A stretch of DNA of 23,438 bases from Chara braunii (lineage: Eukaryota > Streptophyta > Charophyceae > Charales > Characeae), in the NCBI GenBank assembly GCA_003427395.1, contig BFEA01000691.1:153573-177010 (forward strand), in the 5' to 3' direction. Below are positions 9,719 through 19,944 of this stretch, one piece after another (within the stretch, counting starts at the first letter, position 1; the number at the start of each line of letters is the position of its first letter). The translations under genes and the position numbers were made by a program. The notes below the pieces were generated by a model. It saw only the letters and a program-made list of their open reading frames with translations. It was not told where the DNA came from and searched no databases.

Positions 9719-10650
9719 GGCCACCTTAACTTACAGAGCGAGTCCAACTTAGCCAGGCCTAAAGTCAGAATACCTAAACTTATAGAGCGTTCTGACTTGG
9801 CCAAGGTATACACAAACAGAGGGCACAACTACTTCTCTCTTCTTTTGGCGTATGACTAGATCACTCCAGTCGCCCTGAATTGTTTAAATAGCGAACTTAT
9901 ATACACTTCTCTGAACTTAGTCTTCAAAGGGGGGATAAGGTTGAGCTGCTCAACTTAGAACACTGCTCGGCCTGCCCAAGCTTACCTTCAGTTATATCTC
10001 TGAGTTATACCTTCGTCAATTATGATAAGCTATAGCCAGGCTACCTAAACTTATAGAGCGGCCTGATTAGCCTGTTCTTAATAACATAGTAATACAGTAT
10101 AATTAGATTATATCCATTGGGTTCCAACATGTGCAAGGCATTGGGTCAGACTACCTAAACTTATAGAGCGGTCTGATCCTCTGCCAGGTTCGTTTCTCTC
10201 TTACCCAGTTTGTGCGAGGCAGTAGGTCAGGCCACCTAAACTTTTAGAGCGGCCTGTCCCCCTGCCAGGATCACTCCCTCAAAACAAAACAAGAGAAGGG
10301 TCGAACCACCTAAACTTATAGAGCGGTTTAAACCTCCTCGTTCAGAAACAAGGAAATAGAAAGAATTCCCACGTAAACAAGGCGACCCAGGGTACCTAAA
10401 CTTATAGAGCGCTCTGAGCCCCTGAAAGTCAAGCACAACCAAACCTCGCAAGTCAGAGCAGTCAGGTCACCTAAACTTATAGAGCGTCTTGACCCTCCAT
10501 GCAATTCACAGCACCAGGTCTCCCCAAACTTATNGGNACATNCNTNCCTTCAGAGCCTCANGCCACCTAAACTTATAGAGNGGCCTGATGCTCCAAATAG
10601 AACCAAAAATAAACAAGGCACTAGGCTTCCCCAGACTTATGGGGACCTCC
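9719..10650. repeat. Array of constant-core hairpins with covarying arms
   Basis: Core ACCTAAACTTATAGAGC (or 1-2 base variants) begins at 9723, 9772, 10043, 10153, 10234, 10308, 10394, 10469 and 10565. The arms around it differ but pair: 9762-9770/9790-9798 AAGTCAGAA/TTCTGACTT (9 bp); CAGGC/GCCTG at 10043; GGGTCAGAC/GTCTGATCC (one G-T) at 10153; CAGGCC/GGCCTG at 10234; GAACC/GGTTT (one G-T) at 10308; CAGGG/CTCTG (one G-T) at 10394; GTCAGGTC/GTCTTGAC (one mismatch) at 10469; TCANGCC/GGCCTGA at 10565. A T-G or C-G pair usually closes the loop. The first unit (9723) has unpaired arms. Two units of a second form lie at 10517-10540 and 10623-10648: CCCC-RACTTAT-GGGG. From 10043 on the spacing is about 40-110 bases. 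The first two units are present in both LTRs; the rest can only be seen in the left one. Confidence 0.85.
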
Positions 10651-11069
10651 CAGCCTTAGCGACCCAATCAGACTACACGCAATATTGCCNTCCTCCCAAC
10701 CTTCCCCCAGATGCAACTCCCTTTTGTCCACAATCTGCTTTCAGGCAACCAAACAAAGTCAGAANTGGAATTGCCCACTCATTCNTTTATTTCAATCTGA
10801 ATTATGTCCTNAANGCCAGCCCAAAGTCAAATACAGGGTCCACACCATATACTCNGTCAAACATAGAAGGGTGTATAGGTAGGGGTTATGACTGGGTTTA
10901 TAAAAGGAGTCAGNGGATTACCACTCATTCCCCTGCCTCNAGNACTCNGCCTGAGTCCCGGCANAGCTCCCGCAATCGNTGGGGCGAACCTCCCNCAAAG
11001 GCCTTGGCGCGGATCACGGGTCANAAGCCCNCCTGCCNCCTTCNTCTCAGAACCAAAANACCAGACTTA
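10534..11069. other. Low-quality stretch with scattered single N
   Basis: Many isolated N bases occur here (further ones at 12695, 12706 and 13191-13192). Open frames here are unreliable. No domain is recognisable. A TTATAAAAG motif lies near 10900 on the + strand. Confidence 0.8.
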
Positions 11070-12784
11070 GAGTAAGAAGGGCAGAAGGANAAGGTTTTTG
11101 GACTCTCAGATCCAAGAAGGGTGCTCTCAGACTCGCAGGAGAGGGCCTTGAAATCTTTGTGCGCCTGAGGGCCCCGCAATGGCGCCCAGAATGCAGCTTG
11201 GTCGACCGGAAGTCACCTGCCGAACTCAACTACCAAAATTAATCCCCCGACAATCTCTTGATTCACAACACTAACCCCCTACTTTGTCCAGCCTCCGCGG
11301 CTCCGCAGCCTGTAACAATCCCAAAGTGACATAGCAGTATTCAGTGGCAATTGATAGCAACGGTCGTAGCTGCCCCGCCGCTGCAGTCTGCACCTAGCCC
11401 ATAGCAACTGCCGCATACAACAATGCAGATCATCAGCAACCTCCTCCTTAGTTCGAACACTTCCCTCCCGCGCTACAGCATCGCATCCCGTAATGGAACT
11501 GCAGTCACCTGGCTGTGAATAGTTATACTTGAAGTCATGCTACCACCCTAAGTAGGCTTCAACAATCGCTGCTTGCGGCACAGCAGCCGAGGCGACCTGC
11601 AGGGCTCACAGTAAAAGGGCAGTAAAGAATACCACAACCTTTAAACTCAACAGCAGTCTGCCCTTGTGCTTCAGCAGACATCAGCGCCGACCTGCCTCCC
11701 ACAACCTTTGCCTACGCCCGATTACTTCGCGGGGCTGTCTTTGGAAGAGTTTGAATCAGCGGGCCACAGGCCGCAGGACAGTAGCCGAGGTGCAGACGAG
11801 GTCGCCCGCACGTCCAACACGGAGTAAAGTACTTGCACGATCTACCACACTAGAGCTCGTAGACTATGGATTACCACCCCCTATTCAACCACGGAGGCAC
11901 TCCGGAGGCATCCGTCCCCACCTACAGGCGACACAGATACTTTGAACCGAGCGGCCCCTGTTCTCCAATCTGCTCGGCTTGGCGGATGGCAGGCCCCCTG
12001 GTCCGACTTTCCCCTCTACTCAGGTAAGTGGCTCCCTCCTTTTTGGTTAACTCAGCCCCTCCCCTCTAGATGTACCAGGCCCCCTTATTGGCTAGATTCC
12101 TACCCAACTAAAGAACACTTTGCAGCGCTATAAGCCGTAAGGCGGAGCAATGCAGCGACGGCGTCTGCAAAGGAGATGGCCCCAACTTATACATCATGCA
12201 GGTAAGCCTTTTGCATCCCTCCTTCTTCACCCTCTCGCTCTCCCTCCATGCATACCCCGGCTGCTACGCCCTCTACTTCGTCGTCACTGCAAGCCTTACC
12301 TCGATCCCGCAGGTAAGCCTTCAAACCTGCAGCTGCCCCTCCCACTTTCACCAATAATACGGTGAGCAAAATCGGATGAATCTTTCACCAGAAGGGCGTC
12401 AGATGCATGCCAGGTGAATACGCATTCCCCCTCTCGGAGTTCTTTGCACCCCGCGCCGCCAAACTAATTGCGCATTCTCAGCTAAGACGTGAAGAATGCG
12501 CAGGCGCTGAACAACGGGTAAGTCTCCATCCTAGCTGCTGGCTTCACCCGACTTGTTCCCGCGGGGTATACAGAATCGAATGAATTCGTCCGCAAATGGG
12601 TTCGATTCATTCCTCATTCAAATAAGACTAGCTACTCCCCCGGGCGCAACCCCTTTATTCTATACCTCCAAGCTAACCTTTCACTACCGACTCTNACACT
12701 GCCTTNGCCCTCACAATGATTAAAGAGACCCCAACATAGCATTTTAAATCACCCGATTCCGTCCAGATTCGAGCGACTCCCCAT
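11070..12784. other. Non-coding part of the LTR element, with splice-donor-like motifs
   Basis: No pol or other domain is found on either strand. CAGGTAAG occurs at 12021, 12199 and 12310 and GGGTAAGT at 12516 on the + strand. Inverted repeats include 12469-12502 (TGCGCATTCT/AGAATGCGCA, loop 14) and 12573-12608 (GAATCGAA/TTCGATTC). The segment may belong to the left LTR if the candidate boundary at 12784 is right. Confidence 0.5.
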
Positions 12785-13169
12785 TTTGCCCCCCCCCCGT
12801 CGTTTCTTCCTCCGCCATTGCTCGGCGCACGGGTTTTTTCTACTAACTCCACTTCTACTCACTCTCTACTAATTTTGACTTTGGATTCGGGGTCGCCCGT
12901 CCCCAAACCCCCCAAAACGACTCCTCCCTCCCTCGTTATGATTGAGGATCGAGGGAGATGTCCGTTCTTCCCCTCTTCTCCCGCTCACTCCGCCATCTCT
13001 TCGCGCACATAGTCTTCCACTAACCTCTAATTTCACTAACTCATTCCTAAAACTAACCTCATCAACTGGTTCGCCCGGTCCTTAAACCCCTACCCAGCAT
13101 CTTCCCCCACTCGTTTCCGTTAAGAAACGAGCATACTATAGCTTCCGCCATAGCTTCCTTTCCCCGAAT

Positions 13170-13696
13170 GAATCCGGCGCAAAAACGCGCNNGGATTCAG
13201 CCCCTCTCTCACTTCTTCCCTCCTGCCTGCCTGCGTCCGTCCCCGCACCCGCCCGACTGCCACTCGCTGCCAGCCTACACTGCCCGCTGTGCTATTCGCC
13301 TACCCTGGGCCAGCGTCTGCACCTAGCGCTGCCCCCTGTCCCGGTGCGTCCCTTCGTCTTCACCCCATCGGCCTCGTCTCCTCCCCCGCTGCCAAGCTCC
13401 CTTATTCCCATTGTCGTCACCCGGCCTTCCATACCACGCGGTCCGACAGCATCTGGCTCCCAAAAAATCCCCGGTTGTCGGACCCACGCTCGGCTTTATA
13501 TGTGCCCCCCGCGCCCAGCGGCCACGCCGATCTCCCCTGTGCTGCTTGAATTTTAACGGATGCCCCGAAGAACGTGGCCGGGGCGACGCCCCGCGGCTTT
13601 CCCAAAGGCCGTCCAACCTTTTTCCTCAGAGTCTGTACTCCGTACGCACCCAACCCACTTCCCGTCTGGATCCGGCGCGAAAATGCGCCTGGATTT
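13170..13696. repeat. Pair of related hairpins about 500 bp apart
   Basis: 13170-13198 (GAATCCGGCGC, A-rich loop, GCGCNNGGATTC) and 13668-13696 (GGATCCGGCGC, loop GAAAAT, GCGCCTGGATTT) share order and spacing, and both are followed by a CCCCTCT tract. Each pairs over about 10 bp with one bulge. The N at 13191 is predicted to be C from pairing. Confidence 0.55.
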
Positions 13697-16228
13697 GTCC
13701 CCTCTGCTAGCTACTTCTCCGACCTGCCCCACACCTACTATGCCTGCCGTTGCTATTACGTCTAGGTGCGGTCCTCCCGAGTGGCACTTGAGCCGAAGCC
13801 CCCCCTGATGCTCATAGGGGGAGGGGCCGGAGGGGAGGCACAATGACTGGCCCATCGAAGAGGCTCAATCGTGATGCTATCGGCTGAACCCCAGCCGGTA
13901 TCGCCCACTTGCCGTAGCGGTATCGCACCTGCTGGTGGGTACAGCTCCTGCAAGCTCCCTCATTGGAAGCTTGAGCATGAACGTGGCTGCTACGAAGTCC
14001 CCCAAAACATTACAACGGGTTAACTTCGTTGTGGCCATGAAGACTACTTGCCGCTGCATGCCAGGCAATCTCGCGAATACAACGTACCCTCACGCGGGCT
14101 CGCGTCCCCGAACGAGACGCGGTAAATAAAACACAAAAAGAAAATAAAATAAGATAACAATAATATCGGGGAAAACCGCGGGGCTGCTTGCATCTCGCCA
14201 GTCCCGCGGATCGGGCCCGCCGCCACGCCCGAAAACAAAACCGAGGGGAATCGCCCCTCAGGGCCCTCAACCCCTCAGGCTTTGGCTCCACGCTACTCCG
14301 CCGCCGCCGCGTCTGCGCCCGCTGGCCTCAATCTCCGAACCTCCATAGTAACAATCCGCTGTCGTAACCTACATGGCTATGCCCAAGCCTGAGACCAGCC
14401 CCCGCAGAGTACCATACAAGGCAGTGCGGCGTGGCGCTTTGGGCCATCAAACCGGCTAAGCGGCGCCCAGTGCTCGCGCCGGCTTGCTTATATCGTGTAC
14501 CGTAATCGCCCCGCGTGCCATCCCACGACACCCCGCTCACCGCACAAAGTCGCGCCGTCATTGTCGATGTCGTCGTCGGGGTCGACCCTCTCACGCGCGC
14601 TCGACTCAGTCAAGCGTAGCCATCAAAAAAAGGTATCCCCTAAACCCTAGTTTAATCAGGAGTAACAAAAAAAAATAAAACTTAAAGATAAAAAATATAA
14701 AATAAACAAACCGGCGCCCACGCCGGTTTCGTAATCAACCTCAGGGGATGAATCACGCGCGCCTTAAACCTGCGCGCCCACGCACTCTTTACTCTATTCA
14801 ACCATCCAATCAACATAAATTACAGACGCCGCCACACCTAGCGTAGTATATTAAACCAAACTATTTTCTGCCGTTTGCAAAAAACAGGGCGGATACCCTT
14901 GTAAAGGTATTCGCGCCGACAGCTTACCGGACCATATTAAGCGACGTCGCCATCGCTTCGCCAAATCAGAAAGCTATAAATCCATTCGCATTCCAAATGC
15001 TGACGAGAAAGGAGCTAAATCCGATTAGCCGACAAACACAGGGTAGAGGCCTCCATCAAACCATGCCTCCACAACTATATGCTGTCAGGGTTTTAACATG
15101 GGTCTCTATTCGTTCTGACAATAGGGCGCCGGTGTATTACGGATCAATACTACAGCATAAGTTTCAAAGACCTTCCCAGTCGTCCTCTCCCCGGTCCTAG
15201 ACAACCTTCGACTTCTCGTTGGGTGTCCCTAGTCCTGGCCAAAACTAGGGACGCGGGCCTTAACCGAGACCTTGGAAGGCACTTTGGCCTCCCTTCTCAG
15301 AAAATCTCTCGCAATCAAATACACATACATATATTCGTATACTTAATATCCACTCAGCCCTTTCTGCAGTCTAGTACAGAAAGGCTAGGTCTCCATCTTG
15401 CCCACCATAGCCCGGCTGATCGGACCAGGACTACGACCCACCGCATTGTTATTTTAGCGACAGTTCCTTCGCTGGTTATGCAACGATAGGCATCCTCCTG
15501 ATAAACATTCAATCAGGATGACTTAAACGACTCATATCCCCCGTCATCCCACCGGAGTAATTTCCCTGGGGCGTGCGTAACCCCTTAAACTCTTACCCCG
15601 TTGGTAGACGTGGGTCCGCAGCCAGGTTGTGCTGACTTGCAATCATCCAATAGGGGTTACGCCCTAGAGGTGCTAACCTTTACCGTTTAGCTTGGTATTC
15701 CTCAACATGCCTTGGGATTAGCACAAGTGTCTGAACGGTGGGTCGCAAAACAGACCACAGACCCACTGCGGGACTACGCAGGGGTCTGTCTCACTTTAAA
15801 GGCGTTTACCAGTTCCCTACGGGACAACATATGAAGCATGACTCCTTTTCACAATCACGAACAGATTCACCGCCAGGCTCATACACAAGGCCGTGGCCTA
15901 CTGACTTGATCAGAGACAGCAACCCACACATCCCACGACATCTTAATGCACTGACTTGCGACCTTCTCAGTTCCACCAATGATCCAGTCTGTAATTTTGG
16001 TTCCTCCCGTCAGGCTTTATCAACTCAAACACTGCTAACCATGCCCTTAGATCTGTTAACCACCTTTCGCACGAAGGAGGTCTCTCTTAGTAAGTCTCCC
16101 AGCCATCCCTCTCTTTCTAGGATGAGCTATCACACGACCCTTTTTAAACACCTTCCCTATTGAAGATGAGTCTTCCAATAGACAACACTACCTCCTTCCT
16201 CAACTGAAGGGGCCTCAACCACAAAAAC

Positions 16229-16315
16229 TCAACTTGAGAGGCCTACTTATGGGCCCTCTCCACAACTCAATCACGAACCAACTCAACTGAGGGGCCTGCT
16301 TATGGGCCATTTTCG
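16229..16315. repeat. Two tandem units with ACTTAT-type hairpins
   Basis: Two units of about 55 bases begin CTCAACT. The first folds as GAGAGGCC-TACTTAT-GGGCCCTCTC (16236-16260), the second as GGCC-TGCTTAT-GGGCC (16293-16308). Loop and G/C-rich arms match the second form of the hairpins at 10517-10648. Confidence 0.6.
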
Positions 16316-17351
16316 CAACTTAACCATAAAACATCCGGCATGGTAAGTACTCGAGCCTCAAAGACTCGCAAAATCCCTTAGGATTTTCACACTTTCACAA
16401 TGACAGACTGCACTCCCTCTCCTTATACTCGGCCCTGTCCTGCCTGTAGGCAGGCCGCACGAGTATACCGAAGAGTAGACAGTTCACACCCATATATTCT
16501 CATGAAATCCACCCAATCCAATACACATGAGATGTATCTCACACATCTCTCACACAAAGCCATCATGCATCAGGATAACCCACACATTTGAGAGTGATTG
16601 TGATCGTCATATACAAAGAATAGTCTCAGATAAAACCTCAACTCAATATATACATAGGGGTACAACACCCCAACTCAGACGCGAGCCAAATGTTCTCGAC
16701 CTACATATATATATACTCGGAGTTGAACAATCTCAACTCAAGTCGTCACCAGTATCACACAAGGACAATGCGGCCTCCCTGATCAGAGCCGCACTAAAAC
16801 AGTTTCGACCAGGGCATAGTCATACCTCTCAATCCGAGGGACCCAAGTAATCCAGCATATACCCAGATATCCAAAGAAAAGTAAGGCTAGGAGTCACCCA
16901 TACACCAGTCCTCCAACTACTTCCCTAGGCTAGATGGCCTATCCCCCACATACTGAGGTTTCTTCCCAAGCCTCTTCTACCTCTCACCCCTATACATCTG
17001 TCTAGGCCTAGGCACACGGTAGGTCCCATATCTCCTTCTCTTGATCAATAGGCCTAATGGAACAACCCCTATTTCATAACCATGCCCTCAGGGTCACTCC
17101 TGGCTTCATCTACTTAAGATATCCCAATAACGTGACGCGCGACGGATCTAACCTTTCCCACCTATACAGTTGCCCTATTTGGGGCCCCTCCTGTCTACAG
17201 CTCACGCCACCTTACCGGACCATTATTACGGAAGTCCCTTCCCCCTGTACGCTGTGCCTCAGCTATATAATTGGGGATTCCTACTTATATCTACAGTCTG
17301 CTCAAGTTTCCAGGTCCTTTTCACACAAACGCTTCCTCTTCCCGACTATAC

Positions 17352-18866
17352 TCATGAGGCAGTGCTCGATGCCCTGTTTCTCCGCAAAACCTCCTTCCGT
17401 GTTCCCCCTGGGATGGTTGGGTCGATGTACTCCCCCGTCCTGTCGAAAACACGTCCCTCGATGTCAGTCCTTATTAGACCACTTGCCTCATCGGCCCTTC
17501 GCTCACGACAAAACTTTATTATGTGCCCCTCCTTGGCACAATGTCTGCAAATGTCCTTTCCCCAATCCGTTTTCCTTCCTCCATAGCCACCCTTGCCGCC
17601 TCCACATTCCCCCTTCTCGTGCCCCTCGTCCCTACAACCCTTTTCAACCTTTCGCTTTTGACCCCTTCCACCGGCCACTTGGCCTTCCGTCGCTCGTGGT
17701 GTCGGTGGCTGCAATGGCCCCATACACAAGACTGGCTGAAACTGGACTGCAGGAGGCCTGGGTGGCATCATACCCATTTGTGGGCCCAAACAAACGCCTT
17801 GTACACAGGGCAGATATGAATTATATATGGGCCTTGTTCCCACCTGACCGTATGGCGTCCACGGCCCGTATAATGTCTGCTCAGTCGGTGGGGGCCCTGC
17901 CTGTGCTAGCTTTCCTCCCAATTCTTGCGGGGTGGACCCTCCCTGCGGCATGCCCCGCCCCTTTCCGGTACCTTGGCTCCCCTGGGCCCGATTCCTGGCC
18001 TTCCGCTGAGCCTTCGTCAACTTGGGAGGTTCAGGCTCCCCTTCTTCACCCATCACCCTCTTTTCCTTGCCTTCTTGAGGGGTGCAACCAATCTCTCCCC
18101 AACGATCACATACCACTTCTGCCCAATGCTCTGGCCACCACTTACTCCTTTGCCTCTCCCGACCCGCAGTCGAGGGTGCCTCTTCGTCAATGGGCCCTCC
18201 CTTCGGCTCCGGCGCAATACCGGGTCGGGTCATACTAGCTTCTCGCTCCTCCTTGATCTCGATGACCCCCTCCTCCTCATCTCTTTCTAGGGCGCAAACT
18301 TGTCCCTTCGGGGTTTTCTTGTGGAGGAGTGACTCCTGATGGTCTTCCCTTACCTCCGCCTCACCCTACTCAGCCGGTCCTTTAGGTGCTCCTTTGAAGG
18401 TCCTTCTCTCGCCATGCCTGGCTTCTTCCAACTGCGTCAACCTCTCTTCCAGTATCCCAACTTGCCTCTTTATACCGCTCAGCTCTCCTTGCGTTGACGC
18501 GGCCTCGGCTGGCTGCTCAGAGCCCTTACCAAGCCTGCATTCCGCCTCATCCTCTAGGAACCTCAACCTCAGAGAAACTTCCAGCTCATCCCAGGTTTGC
18601 GACTTCAGCATGAGGGTGTACACCTCCTCACTTAGTCCTTCACAAACGAACAAGGGGAACATGTACCACATCGCCTTCTTGTCCCACATCTTCGTAAGGC
18701 TAAAAGCTTGAAAGTCACGCAGAAAGCTAGACAGGTTCCTTCCTTGGAACAACAGGGCGCGGAGATTTGGGGACATTGACGCCTGCAACACTTCGTGCAG
18801 CAACACCTTCAACAGGCATGAATTCCTCCAAAGCAGGATCTTGGCGAAGCCGCTTTCTCCCGCCAT
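17352..18866 (-). pseudogene. gag: Retrotransposon Gag (capsid/nucleocapsid) with one in-frame stop
   Basis: One frame of about 505 codons runs from an ATG at 18866 (context GCGCCATGG, G at -3 and +4) to TGA at 17352, interrupted only by TAG at 18366-18368 after residue 166. Residues about 45-115 look like the retrotransposon gag domain of Ty3/gypsy elements (FLRDFQAF, then MWYMFPLFVCEGL and TWDELEVSLRLRFLEDE). Residues about 120-160 are glutamate-rich and may form a coiled coil. After the stop come a charged linker, a proline/glycine-rich region, a basic Gly/Lys stretch and a canonical CCHC zinc knuckle CRHCAKEGHIIKFC at 17508-17549. A CX4HX4C remnant (CRDEGHEKGEC) just before it may be a degenerate second knuckle. 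The tail holds IDPTIPGGTRKEVLRRN and ends without protease or polymerase. Gag binds and packages element RNA in the cytoplasm. The TAG may be a point mutation or, less likely, a readthrough site. Confidence 0.82.
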
Positions 18867-19108
18867 GGCGCTGACAGCAGCCTGATACGCACAGCGGGCA
18901 ATAGACCATCAAACAATGATTTCAGTAAGCTCAGGCAGATAAGGGCAGACTGCTAACACTTAAATCCCGCTATCTGCTCCTTTACTCATACAACCAGGCC
19001 TCAACCCCTGGTTACCCTGACGTTAACTTTCATAACTACGGTAATGGGTAGAGGGGCGACCACAGCCAAGTCAGACGAAGCGCATTTAGCAGGAAGAGAG
19101 GGCATTCC
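18867..19108. other. Spacer between extra ORF and gag
   Basis: 242 bases between the stop of the upstream frame and the gag ATG. No ORF or strong hairpin stands out. Confidence 0.5.
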
Positions 19109-19944
19109 CTATCGGTCCACTGCTGCCCGTATCTCATCCCAGTCTTCACCCCCCTCATCTGGATCATGAATACTGGCATATACGTCAACTATGCTGGCCA
19201 TGCTTCTAAGCCACTGCCTAGGGGGCGAAAACTTCAGGTCTAAATACAACCCATATATCATTTCGCATGTATATCGCCCATATTCCCATCCTCGAGCCCT
19301 CAAAGCCGCTTCTGCTGCCGCCTCTATCCTTGCCTGTCCACCAAAACTCTTGTCTATCAGAAACTCAGGCAGGATTACTCGTAGAGGAGCAAATGGAAGC
19401 CTAAACTCTTCAACGCGCTTGACCCCTACGCGGGTTATCACTCGCTCTTCCCTATCACGGGACACTTCCCTCGCCCATTTAGCTGCAGCTGCCTCGGGTA
19501 CCCTCAAAGGCTTAGCAAGCAGGCTCCCATGCCCCGAGCGCCAACTCTATCCCATGCTCGATCCAAAAGTTGGCAGAGGCGTACAAGGTCACCCTTATAA
19601 TTGCGCATTCCTGCTCATCATCGAACCCCGACTCGATCCAGACAAAGATGTCCGTGCTTATCAGCATGCCCCACCATGAAGAGAAGTACTCTCCTGCTCT
19701 GACCCGCCTGGGTAAAGACACTTCGAGCCCTCCCTCTTCCTCAACCGGCCCGAGCATACGTGGGTCTTCCCGTGCATAAGGCATCCTGAGTTGCCTTAGC
19801 TTTATCTAGGTTCTGCCCATCACAAACAAACGTCCAGCACGCGCCTTCCGTTATTAAACTAACAATCCCTACCCTTCTCGGAAGAGCGCCCCAAACGTAC
19901 AGGCTAAATAGCCAATCATGAGCCAAATGTTGGACTGAAAACAT
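19109..19944 (-). pseudogene. Extra ORF upstream of gag, unknown protein, two frameshifts
   Basis: Three overlapping - strand frames follow each other without large gaps: 19944-19741 (begins MFSVQHLAHDWLFSLYVWG), 19784-19512 (contains FSSWWGMLISTDIFVWIES) and about 19530-19109 (contains EEFRLPFAPLRVILPEF and ends DWDEIRAAVDR). Together they would be one protein of about 270 residues broken near 19785 and near 19512. The first part is hydrophobic and rich in aromatic residues, the last part is charged, with an alanine-rich helix. I recognise no domain. Ogre-type Ty3/gypsy elements carry an extra ORF of unknown function before gag, and the position here fits that. A captured host gene fragment is the alternative. 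It lies about 940 bases downstream of the primer-binding site. Confidence 0.5.

Larger units (their letters stand above)
7363..9894 (-). repeat. Left (3') LTR, minimum extent
   Basis: This part aligns base for base with 20908-23438 (2532 against 2531 bases). The outer edge is TGTCGAGC. The inner (right-hand) edge cannot be fixed because the other copy is cut by the window end; the true LTR extends beyond 9894. One candidate inner edge is 12784, where ...CTCCCCA is followed by TTTTG and a run of ten C, which on the - strand reads as a G10 tract just before a TG start. That would give a 5.4-kb LTR, which is unusually long but known for Ogre-type elements. Confidence 0.85.
12785..17351. other. 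Interior between gag and 3' LTR, pol absent
   Basis: This is where protease, reverse transcriptase and integrase would lie. On the - strand the longest frames are about 100 codons or less and show none of the expected motifs. 12.8-14.6 kb is GC-rich and pyrimidine-rich on the + strand; 14.6-17 kb is closer to even composition. Inverted repeats include 13878-13900, 14708-14729 (AAACCGGCG/CGCCGGTTT, loop 4), 14889-14914, 15225-15252 (GTCCCTAGT/ACTAGGGAC, loop 10), 15359-15384 (CCTTTCTG/CAGAAAGG) and 16424-16467 (TATACTCG/CGAGTATA enclosing CCTGCC/GGCAGG). Otherwise I see nothing coding. Confidence 0.6.

Noticed and set aside
9719-10650. CRISPR-like repeat-spacer layout
   Set aside because: Cores are short, spacing is irregular, arms covary with each other, there are no cas genes, and the setting is a eukaryotic retrotransposon.
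13289-14594. Several 60-100 codon frames on both strands
   Set aside because: Expected in GC-rich DNA with few stops; they overlap one another and show no motif or homologous pattern.
5850-17300. Claim that all short hairpins in the window are significant
   Set aside because: A rough estimate for even base composition gives a few perfect 8-bp stems per 23 kb by chance, and many more if G-T pairs are allowed. Only the constant-core family and the longest perfect stems clearly stand out.
17057-18238. 393-codon open frame on the + strand
   Set aside because: It lies opposite gag; the - strand frame has the zinc knuckle and gag features, so this is an antisense shadow of a GC-rich gene.
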